DNA from: JBDUDR01 sp040002845
Lineage (GTDB): Bacteria > Actinomycetota > Actinomycetes > Propionibacteriales > Nocardioidaceae
DNA: 8,216 nucleotides
Assembly (NCBI GenBank): GCA_040002845.1
Contig: JBDUDR010000134.1
Location: 1 to 8,216, forward strand
Direction: 5' to 3'
Made by a program: the position numbers and the translations under genes. Of the stretch, positions 1-5,505 are shown one piece after another (position 1 is the first letter of the stretch; each line of letters begins with the position of its first letter). Below the pieces are notes generated by a model, which was given only the letters and a program-made list of their open reading frames with translations, was not told the origin of the DNA and did not search any database.

Positions 1-12
1 GACCGGCTCCAT

Positions 13-40
13 GCCGGCCGGACCGCTGATTCCGGCCGGG
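13..40. repeat. GC-rich inverted repeat (hairpin)
   Basis: CCGGCCGGA at 14-22 pairs with TCCGGCCGG at 31-39, giving a 9-bp stem with an 8-base loop. It lies directly before a second hairpin at 41-57. Tandem GC-rich hairpins without a U-tract can act as transcription terminators in actinobacteria, so this may end an upstream transcript. CCGGCCGG is itself self-complementary and such strings are common in GC-rich DNA, so chance is possible. Confidence 0.4.
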
Positions 41-57
41 CGTCGCAAAATGCGACG
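41..57. repeat. perfect 17-base palindrome, possible operator or terminator stem
   Basis: CGTCGCA (41-47), AAA, TGCGACG (51-57) form a perfect 7-bp dyad. An AT-rich centre in otherwise GC-rich DNA is typical of an operator, though a short terminator hairpin is also possible. A related site lies at 93-105 in the opposite orientation: GCAAAATGCGACG (45-57, + strand) against GCAAAATGTGACG (105-93, - strand), 12 of 13 bases identical. The matched centres (49 and 101) are 52 bases apart, close to five helical turns. The regulator is not known. Confidence 0.4.
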
Positions 58-92
58 TTCCGGTAGTCGGCCGGGTGGCGGGACAGCATTAC

Positions 93-109
93 CGTCACAT
101 TTTGCACGC
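93..109. promoter_or_regulatory. second copy of the upstream dyad site
   Basis: CGTCACATTTTGC (93-105) matches the minus-strand reading of the 41-57 palindrome at 12 of 13 bases, but the right arm is degenerate. It also contains the small dyad TTGC-AC-GCAA (102-111). It lies about 90-100 bases upstream of the inferred helicase transcription start. This is a candidate binding site by similarity only. Confidence 0.3.
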
Positions 110-183
110 AAGAGGTTGACGATCCGACAGCCGCAGCGCGCGATCCGGTGGACAGGCCCCGCGCGGGCCAGGTTCGATCCGGG

Positions 184-189
184 TAGCCT
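184..189 (+). promoter_or_regulatory. -10 element of a probable leaderless helicase promoter
   Basis: TAGCCT fits the actinobacterial -10 consensus TAnnnT, and its last T is followed by exactly six bases and then the GTG at 196. Transcription would then begin at or next to the start codon, giving a leaderless mRNA. No Shine-Dalgarno sequence precedes the GTG, in agreement. No good -35 hexamer is seen at 16-19 bases spacing. Three other genes in this window show the same geometry. Confidence 0.6.
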
Positions 190-195
190 CAAGCG

Positions 196-2223
196 GTGAC
201 CGACCCAGCGCCGACCGTCGAGGCCGTGCTGGGTGCCGCGGTTACAGCGCTTAACGGCGAGCGCCGCGCAGGTCAGGTCGAGATGGCCCACGCCGTGGCC
301 AACGCGTTCGAGAGCGGCGAGCATCTGCTCGTCCAGGCGGGAACGGGCACGGGAAAGAGCCTCGGATACCTGGTCCCGAGCCTGCTTCACGACGGACGTG
401 TGGTCGTCGCGACAGCCACCCTGGCGCTGCAGCACCAGCTGGTGGAGCGGGACCTTCCGACCCTGCTCGACGCCGCCCAGCCGATCTTGGGGTCACGTCC
501 TTCGTACGCCGTGCTCAAGGGGCGCGGCAACTACGCCTGCCTGCACCGGCTGCGAGACGGCGTACCCGACGACCAGGGCACCTTGATCGAGGCGCCGACC
601 GGACCGTTAGGTGCGCAGGTGCTCCAGCTGCGCGAATGGGCAGAGCAAGCGGTACGAGAACACGGGTCTGGGGACCGGGACGCCGCGCCGACCCACACCG
701 ATCGGGCATGGGCGCAGGTCTCCGTGTCCGCGCGTGAGTGTCTGGGCGCATCCCGCTGCCCATACGGTGTGGAGTGCTTCGCAGAACGGGCCCGGGACGA
801 AGCAATGACTGCGCGGATCGTGGTGACCAACCATGCGCTGCTGGCCATCGACGCTCTCGAAGGCATCCCGGTCCTGCCCGAGCACGACGCGGTGGTGGTG
901 GACGAGGCCCATGAGCTGGCCGCCCGGGTGACTGGTGCCGCGTCGGCGGAGCTGTCCCCCCAGATGATCGAGCGAGCGGGTCGGCGAGCCCGTGCCTTTG
1001 TGGACGGGACGGAAGCCGACGGCCTTACGGATGCTGGCGAGCTGCTCAAGTCGGCTGTCGATGCGGCCCCTCCCGGGCGTGTCGAATCGATTCCGGACGC
1101 GCTAGCGGACGCCGTGGCGAGGGTGCGGGACACTGCCAGAGCCGCCTGGTCCGCCATTCCCAGCAAGTCCAGCGGTGACTCCGACGAGGAAGCACCGCGC
1201 CGGCAGGCTCGAGCCCAGGTCGAGCAGATCCGCGACGTCGCCGACCGGATGGCGGCCGGCTCGTCGCGCGATGTGATCTGGGTGGCTGAACGCGATCGGC
1301 TCAGGTTCGGAAATGAGCTCCGGATCGCGCCGCTGTCGGTGGCCGGACTGCTGCGAGAAAAGCTGTTCGCCGACCGGACAGTGGTGCTCACCAGCGCCAC
1401 CGTCAAGATCGGCGGAGACTTCGACGCCGTGGCGCGCTCGGTCGGGCTGCGGCCCTCCGACCGGCGGTCCGACGATCAACCGGCTGGGCCGGCCCAGACC
1501 TCCACGTCCACCGGCGATGTCGTCGAACCGATGCCGTGGGGGGGCATCGACGTAGGGTCCCCGTTCGACTACCCGAAGCAGGCGATCTTGTACGTCGCCC
1601 GGGCACTGCCGCCGCCGGGTCGCGATGGGTTGGGCCCGGCCCAGATCGAGGAAATCTGCGCGCTCGTGCAGGCGGCGGGAGGTCGTACTCTCGGACTGTT
1701 CTCGTCACGGCGGGCCGCCGAGACCGCCGCCACTGCGGTGCGTGAGGCACTCGACGATCTGCCGATCTACTGCCAGGGCGACGGGCAGCTCAGCGAGCTG
1801 GCACGACAGTTCGTCGCCGACCCACGCGCCTCCCTGTTCGGCACATTGTCACTTTGGCAGGGACTCGATGTCCCGGGTCCGACCTGCCAGCTGGTGCTGA
1901 TCGACCGGATCCCGTTCCCCCGGCCCGACGACCCGCTGATGAGCGCGCGGCAGCGGGCGGTCGACGAGGCGGGTGGCAACGGGTTCCTGTCGGTTGCGGC
2001 CGCCCATGCGGCCTTGCTGCTGGCCCAGGGCTCGGGCCGGCTGATCCGCACCAACATCGACAAGGGGGTGGTGGCGATCCTGGACCCCAGGTTGGTGACT
2101 GCCCGCTACGGCGCGTTCCTGCGGGCGTCGCTCCCGCCGATGTGGGCGACGACCGACCGGGCGAGCGCGCTGGGAGCGCTGCAGCGTTTGGCGGCCACCG
2201 CGGACGCAGTCCCCATAGCCTGA
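196..2223 (+). CDS. ATP-dependent DNA helicase, DinG/XPD-type (superfamily 2)
   Basis: A 675-residue helicase of the Fe-S XPD/DinG group, expected to unwind DNA 5'-to-3' in repair or in removing R-loops and other blocks. Visible motifs: RxxQ region (24-27), Walker A AGTGTGKS (48-55), motif Ia TATLALQHQL (73-82), cysteines C115, C182, C188 and C194 spaced as expected for a 4Fe-4S cluster, NHALL (212-216), DEAH box (236-239), VLTSATV (397-403), FSSRRA (502-507), LWQGLDVPG (553-561) and motif VI QGSGRLIR (611-618). No N-terminal exonuclease domain is present, unlike the DinG of some Firmicutes. Residues 421-445 form a polar, low-complexity insert. The GTG start is supported by the -10 element six bases upstream. 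The symbol dinG is often given to such actinobacterial proteins, but several XPD-like paralogues exist, so I leave it blank. No LexA-type SOS box is seen upstream. Confidence 0.95.
   Translation: MTDPAPTVEAVLGAAVTALNGERRAGQVEMAHAVANAFESGEHLLVQAGTGTGKSLGYLVPSLLHDGRVVVATATLALQHQLVERDLPTLLDAAQPILGSRPSYAVLKGRGNYACLHRLRDGVPDDQGTLIEAPTGPLGAQVLQLREWAEQAVREHGSGDRDAAPTHTDRAWAQVSVSARECLGASRCPYGVECFAERARDEAMTARIVVTNHALLAIDALEGIPVLPEHDAVVVDEAHELAARVTGAASAELSPQMIERAGRRARAFVDGTEADGLTDAGELLKSAVDAAPPGRVESIPDALADAVARVRDTARAAWSAIPSKSSGDSDEEAPRRQARAQVEQIRDVADRMAAGSSRDVIWVAERDRLRFGNELRIAPLSVAGLLREKLFADRTVVLTSATVKIGGDFDAVARSVGLRPSDRRSDDQPAGPAQTSTSTGDVVEPMPWGGIDVGSPFDYPKQAILYVARALPPPGRDGLGPAQIEEICALVQAAGGRTLGLFSSRRAAETAATAVREALDDLPIYCQGDGQLSELARQFVADPRASLFGTLSLWQGLDVPGPTCQLVLIDRIPFPRPDDPLMSARQRAVDEAGGNGFLSVAAAHAALLLAQGSGRLIRTNIDKGVVAILDPRLVTARYGAFLRASLPPMWATTDRASALGALQRLAATADAVPIA
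2216..2221 (+). promoter_or_regulatory. -10 element overlapping the helicase stop, leaderless promoter for the membrane protein
   Basis: TAGCCT ends on the first base of the helicase TGA stop and is followed by six bases and then the ATG at 2228. This is the same hexamer and spacing as before the helicase gene. It implies that the membrane protein gene has its own promoter and start-codon-proximal transcription start, despite lying only four bases behind the helicase. No Shine-Dalgarno sequence is visible. Confidence 0.5.
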
Positions 2224-2227
2224 GCAA

Positions 2228-3625
2228 ATGTCCAGGAAGCCGGGCGGCCCTCGCCAGATCGGCGAACGAACCGATACCGCGAGCACGGTGGACGAGGAGC
2301 GGCTCGACGTCATCACTGTGCTCATCGGATTGCTGATCGGCGGCATGCTGATTGCCACGGCGATGGTCGTGCCACACCTCATCGACGTTGGCGTGGGCGC
2401 ACGCTTCCCGCCGCTGAACGCCTTGTGGATGCCTCGCTGGGGTCCGGGAACCTTGCCGGCGGTCGTTATCGCGCTGCTGGCCGTGGCGGCGGGGCCGGGC
2501 CTGGTCCTGCGCCTCGGGTGGCGCCCCCTGCTGGCCGCCACCTGGTTGGTCTCAACCGGGTGGACGATGGCCTTGGCAACGGTGGACGGACCCGACGGCA
2601 TCACACATGTGTTTGCGAGCCGGTACGAGTCCCTGGTTCAGGCCGCGACTGTCGGCGACGTGCACCAGATGCTGGGGGACTTCGTCAGCCGGATTCCCTC
2701 CGGCGCACCAGACCCTTGGGCGACCCACGTCGCCGGCCATCCCGCCGGGAATCTGCTGTTGTTCGTGGTCATGACGCGGGTTGGGCTCGACACCCCGCTG
2801 CTGGTCGGGCTCGCGGCGATCATCGTCGGGTCGTCGGCGTCCGCGGCGGCGCTCGTACTGGTGCGCGCCCTCGCGACCGAGTCGCTGGCCCGGCGGGCGG
2901 CACCGTTTCTGATCATCGCTCCCACCGCGTTGTGGATCGGTGTTTCGGCTGACGCCTTCTATCTGGCGGTCACCACCTGGGGTCTCGCCGTGCTAGCGCT
3001 CGCGTGCGCCGCCTTCCGGGAGCCAGCAAACGTCGGACGCGCACGAGCCCTTGCCATCGTGGCAGGCCTGTTGCTGGGCTTCGGCGTATACCTGTCGTAC
3101 GGGCTCGTGCTGATGGGGATTGCCGCGGTCGCCGTGCTGCTGGCGGCCCGCACCGTGGCGCCACTGGGCTGGGCTGCCCTCGGAGCAGCGGGAGTCATGG
3201 CTGCCTTCACGCTGGCCGGCTTCTCGTGGTGGGACGCCTTCCCGGTGCTGATCGAGCGCTACCACAGCGGGCAGGCGCAGGATCGCCCCTACTGGTACTG
3301 GGTTTGGGCCAATCTCGCTGCCTGGACCTGCAGCGCGGGACTCAGTGTCTGGGTGGCGATCGCACAGCTGGTCCGGAACCGCGGCTACTGGAGCGCGACC
3401 GCGACGAGGGCAGTGGCACTGGTCTCGGGCTCTGCCCTGCTGATGATGGGGGTCGCCACCATGTCAGGCCTGAGCAAGTCCGAGTGCGAGCGGATCTGGC
3501 TGCCGTTCACCGTGCTGGTCCTCCCTTTGTTTGCCCTGTGTCCAAGGCGTGACGCGCGCTGGCTGCTGGGCCTGCAGGCGCTCGCGGCACTCGTGCTACA
3601 GCACCTGCTCCTCACCACCTGGTAG
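2228..3625 (+). CDS. polytopic membrane protein, probable GT-C-type glycosyltransferase
   Basis: A 465-residue protein with about ten hydrophobic segments, starting near residues 28-50, 75-95, 99-118, 174-188, 190-213, 225-240, 243-262, 272-308 (two), 312-332, 361-382, 394-412, 423-437 and 443-463; some of these may be re-entrant. Between the early and middle helices lies a polar extracytoplasmic loop (120-172) with THVAGHPAG (166-174), and near the C-terminus SKSECERIWLPF (416-427). A histidine-glycine-proline element after the first large loop and a late ERIWLPF segment are, as I recall, typical of actinobacterial integral membrane proteins related to GT-C lipid-linked sugar transferases (GT39/GT87-like). 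This is family resemblance, not proof, and no substrate is implied. The ATG at 2228 is favoured over an in-frame GTG at 2288 because of the TAGCCT-N6-ATG arrangement; the cytoplasmic N-terminus would be about 27 residues. It is convergent with the minus-strand operon. Confidence 0.8.
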   Translation: MSRKPGGPRQIGERTDTASTVDEERLDVITVLIGLLIGGMLIATAMVVPHLIDVGVGARFPPLNALWMPRWGPGTLPAVVIALLAVAAGPGLVLRLGWRPLLAATWLVSTGWTMALATVDGPDGITHVFASRYESLVQAATVGDVHQMLGDFVSRIPSGAPDPWATHVAGHPAGNLLLFVVMTRVGLDTPLLVGLAAIIVGSSASAAALVLVRALATESLARRAAPFLIIAPTALWIGVSADAFYLAVTTWGLAVLALACAAFREPANVGRARALAIVAGLLLGFGVYLSYGLVLMGIAAVAVLLAARTVAPLGWAALGAAGVMAAFTLAGFSWWDAFPVLIERYHSGQAQDRPYWYWVWANLAAWTCSAGLSVWVAIAQLVRNRGYWSATATRAVALVSGSALLMMGVATMSGLSKSECERIWLPFTVLVLPLFALCPRRDARWLLGLQALAALVLQHLLLTTW

Positions 3626-3640
3626 CCGTGGCTAGCAAAT

Positions 3641-4105
3641 TCAGGCTCGTGAGCGCCGCCAGAGGTAGACCAGAGCACTGGCCAGGAAGAGGGCAATGGT
3701 GATGAGTAGCCAGCGCAGCAGATACGGAGCGAAGTCCAAGCCACTGGCTCGTTGGTACGTTGCCTCGCCGCCACCGACGATCACCGACCCGAACACCAGC
3801 AGCAGGAGTCCGGAGATCACGAGCGGCACCCGAACGTGGTTCACGACAGTGACCCGCTGAGCGGTTCGAGACTGGGCCTCACGCCGCGCTGTCACCGTTG
3901 CGAGCAGACGGTCGACTGCGGCGTACGTGGGGTACGCCACCAGATCATGAACGATCACGGCGGCGACGAAGAACACCGCCATCCGCACCGGCAGGGGTCC
4001 CCGAGAGGCGTGCCAGACGGCATAGCCTGCCAGCCCGAAGCAAGCCACCAGCACGAGCATGTGCGCGGGATGCGCACCGTAGAAGGCACGGAAGCGACGC
4101 ATCAT
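3641..4105 (-). CDS. four-helix membrane protein of unknown function, last gene of the operon
   Basis: A 154-residue protein with membrane segments near 15-32, 38-60, 93-111 and 128-149, and a basic cytoplasmic-type loop (70-86, rich in Arg). Notable residues are HD at 53-54 in the second helix, NHVRVP (89-94) leading into the third, GEATYQ (103-108) in the loop before the fourth, and a basic tail. I recognise the pattern as a conserved actinobacterial hypothetical family but know no function; the histidines could bind a metal or heme, which is speculation. The start codon overlaps the TGA of the molybdoenzyme by one base (TGATG), and a second ATG follows at once (4102). GGGGAG at 4115-4110 is a good ribosome binding site, four bases before the first ATG and seven before the second, so 153 residues is equally likely. 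An extension to a GTG at 4138 would lie inside the upstream gene and is not needed. A link to the molybdoenzyme is suggested by the coupling. Confidence 0.85.
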   Translation of the reverse strand: MMRRFRAFYGAHPAHMLVLVACFGLAGYAVWHASRGPLPVRMAVFFVAAVIVHDLVAYPTYAAVDRLLATVTARREAQSRTAQRVTVVNHVRVPLVISGLLLLVFGSVIVGGGEATYQRASGLDFAPYLLRWLLITIALFLASALVYLWRRSRA

Positions 4106-5505
4106 CACGCTCCCCGGAACTCGATGGCTCGGACCCACTTGGTGTTGTGCACTCCCGGCAGCGCGGGAACGATGATGCGGGCCGGGAAGCCGTGGTCCAG
4201 TGACAGGTCCACGCCGTTGACCTTCAGCGCCAGCAGCGCATCGGCGTCACGCACCTGACCGCCGGTGAGGGCGGCTTCGCTGAAGAGGCCGCCGATCTGG
4301 AGCGAGGTCACGCGGGCACTGGACGGGTCCGGAACGCCGGAGGCTGCGGCCAGGTCCGCCAGCCGTACGCCTGTCCAGGTCTGCGTGGTGGACCAGCCCT
4401 CGACACAGGCGATCGGCAGGTGCGCGGTTCGCTGGGGCATGGCCAGCAGGGCGGCTCGGTCGAGCACCATTGGCCCCCCCGCACCGGTCAACGTGAGTCG
4501 CCAGGACGGTCCGACATCCGTTGCACGAATCCCGGCGGTGCTGGCTGTCTTGTTCACCGGGAAGCCGTTGGGTCCGTCGCCCCCGGACTGACCTCGCGGA
4601 GACAGCAGCGCCGTACCCCGGAGGTTGTCGCTGAGGCTTGCTCCCAGGCTGACAGCGGTAACCGCCAACGAGCCGCCCGCGACCAGGGCGAGCAGGCCGC
4701 GGCGGCTGATGGTGGCTGGCGCCGGGTCGGTGGCAACCAGGCCGTGGATGTCAATGGGCTCCGGACGGGTCTCGGCCAGCGGCGTGCGGAGCTCCTTGCG
4801 AAGTGACCGCGACCGCAGCGAGCTCACCATGATCGGTAGCTTGAGCGTTACGTGCACGAGGAAGGCGGCGATGAAGACCCAGGCGCCGTAGTAGTGGGCG
4901 GTGTAAAAGTCCAGGCCAAGCACATAGTCGTACTGGATGTTGAGCACGCCGGTGACGATTTCGAACAGGATGCTCCCGACCAGCAGCGCCAGGGACAGCC
5001 GCTCCACGACCTGGGCGACGGAACGAGCCGGCGGCCAGCTGAACAGCTTGGGGATCACCGACCACAACTTGGCCAGGACCACCGGCACCAGCAAGATCCC
5101 GAGACTGACGTGCAGCCCCTGGTTGAGCCGGTAGAGCCACACCGGGCGGGTCGGCCAGTCGAAGATCGGGAGGTGCAGCCAGCCGACGTCCGTCGGCAGC
5201 GCGGTGCCGAGTTGAGGGGCGTACGCGACGTACGACAGCAGGCCGGTGACGGTGACCACCGGCAGGCCCACTAGGAGCACGAGCGCGAACACCGACGTGA
5301 GCCACGGACCGCGCAGCGGGCTGCGCCAGGTATGTGACCGAAAGGGTCCCGGGGGAGGGTGCCGAGCCAGCCAGGCCCATAGGGGTTTGGGGAAACCGTT
5401 CAGCTTCCCGGGGTCGGTCGACACAGTTCGACGGTAGAGCCGGACGTTGTCGGAGAGTACCGATGAGCGCTTACGGATCTGTGACGGGACGAGTCGACGC
5501 GTCAT
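4105..5505 (-). CDS. membrane molybdopterin oxidoreductase: cytochrome b-like domain fused to sulfite-oxidase-type domain
   Basis: A 466-residue fusion. Residues 65-230 hold four membrane helices (about 67-95, 131-155, 168-190, 206-228) with histidines H111, H132, H204 and H218 that could bind heme, as in cytochrome b561/YedZ-like proteins. After a cytoplasmic-type linker comes SRRGLLA (267-273), a twin-arginine motif at the head of a fifth hydrophobic segment (270-290). Residues 325-466 form an oxidoreductase molybdopterin-binding domain: CVEGWS (367-372) carries the expected molybdenum-ligand Cys367, followed by WTG (377-379), DHGFPARIIVP (437-447) and GVHNTKWVRAIEF (451-463), all typical of sulfite oxidase/MsrP relatives. 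The domain should lie outside the membrane and exchange electrons through the heme part. The substrate is unknown. The C-terminal dimerisation domain of true sulfite oxidases is absent. The ATG at 5505 overlaps the previous stop as ATGA; a longer frame to 5616 lies inside the methyltransferase gene and is rejected. Confidence 0.9.
   Translation of the reverse strand: MTRRLVPSQIRKRSSVLSDNVRLYRRTVSTDPGKLNGFPKPLWAWLARHPPPGPFRSHTWRSPLRGPWLTSVFALVLLVGLPVVTVTGLLSYVAYAPQLGTALPTDVGWLHLPIFDWPTRPVWLYRLNQGLHVSLGILLVPVVLAKLWSVIPKLFSWPPARSVAQVVERLSLALLVGSILFEIVTGVLNIQYDYVLGLDFYTAHYYGAWVFIAAFLVHVTLKLPIMVSSLRSRSLRKELRTPLAETRPEPIDIHGLVATDPAPATISRRGLLALVAGGSLAVTAVSLGASLSDNLRGTALLSPRGQSGGDGPNGFPVNKTASTAGIRATDVGPSWRLTLTGAGGPMVLDRAALLAMPQRTAHLPIACVEGWSTTQTWTGVRLADLAAASGVPDPSSARVTSLQIGGLFSEAALTGGQVRDADALLALKVNGVDLSLDHGFPARIIVPALPGVHNTKWVRAIEFRGA
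4110..4115 (-). promoter_or_regulatory. ribosome binding site for the four-helix membrane protein
   Basis: GGGGAG on the minus strand, inside the last codons of the molybdoenzyme gene, four bases before the ATG at 4105 and seven before the ATG at 4102. It is the only clear Shine-Dalgarno sequence in the operon; the other internal starts rely on stop-start overlap. It favours ATG 4102 on spacing grounds. Confidence 0.6.
5469..5487 (-). repeat. 19-base near-repeat, copy inside the molybdoenzyme gene
   Basis: On the plus strand GCTTACGGATCTGTGACGG matches 7393-7411 with one mismatch (T/A at the tenth base). On the minus strand it reads CCGTCACAGATCCGTAAGC and encodes residues of the VPSQIRK segment (6-12) near the N-terminus of the molybdoenzyme. 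GTCAC and GTAAG begin 11 bases apart, a spacing typical of direct half-sites for OmpR-family regulators. It may be an intragenic binding site or coincidence. Confidence 0.35.

Larger units (their letters stand above)
1..195. other. non-coding region upstream of the helicase gene
   Basis: No convincing gene lies here. A short open frame (11-199) has no recognisable product and runs into the helicase start, and no frame gives an identifiable end of an upstream gene. The stretch holds two adjacent hairpins (14-39 and 41-57), a second site related to the 41-57 palindrome (93-105), and a probable -10 element just before the helicase. It is best read as the 3' end region of whatever lies to the left, followed by the helicase promoter region. 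Confidence 0.6.

Noticed and set aside
1..12. Possible minus-strand gene start (ATG at 12-10) reading out of the window
   Set aside because: Only four codons are visible, with neither a Shine-Dalgarno sequence nor a TAnnnT at the leaderless offset.
116..121. TTGACG as a -35 box for the helicase
   Set aside because: It lies more than 60 bases before the -10 candidate at 184, and no suitable -10 is present 16-19 bases downstream of it.
11..199. Short plus-strand ORF before the helicase
   Set aside because: Its Arg/Pro-rich translation has no domain, it overlaps the helicase start and promoter, and it contains the hairpins and dyad sites.
531..1406. Long minus-strand open frame (291 codons) opposite the helicase
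   Set aside because: It lies wholly inside a helicase gene with all its motifs in order. The translation is Ser/Ala/Arg-rich with no recognisable domain, as expected of an antisense frame in GC-rich DNA.
3623..3645. Bidirectional terminator between the convergent genes
   Set aside because: The only complementarity (TAGCC/GGCTA at 3623-3634) leaves a two-base loop and has no U-tract, too weak to call. Termination may lie within the opposing genes or be Rho-dependent.
5417..5432. GTCGA-N6-TCGAC inverted repeat inside the molybdoenzyme gene
   Set aside because: Five-base arms built on TCGA are common in GC-rich coding DNA and there is no second copy or promoter context.
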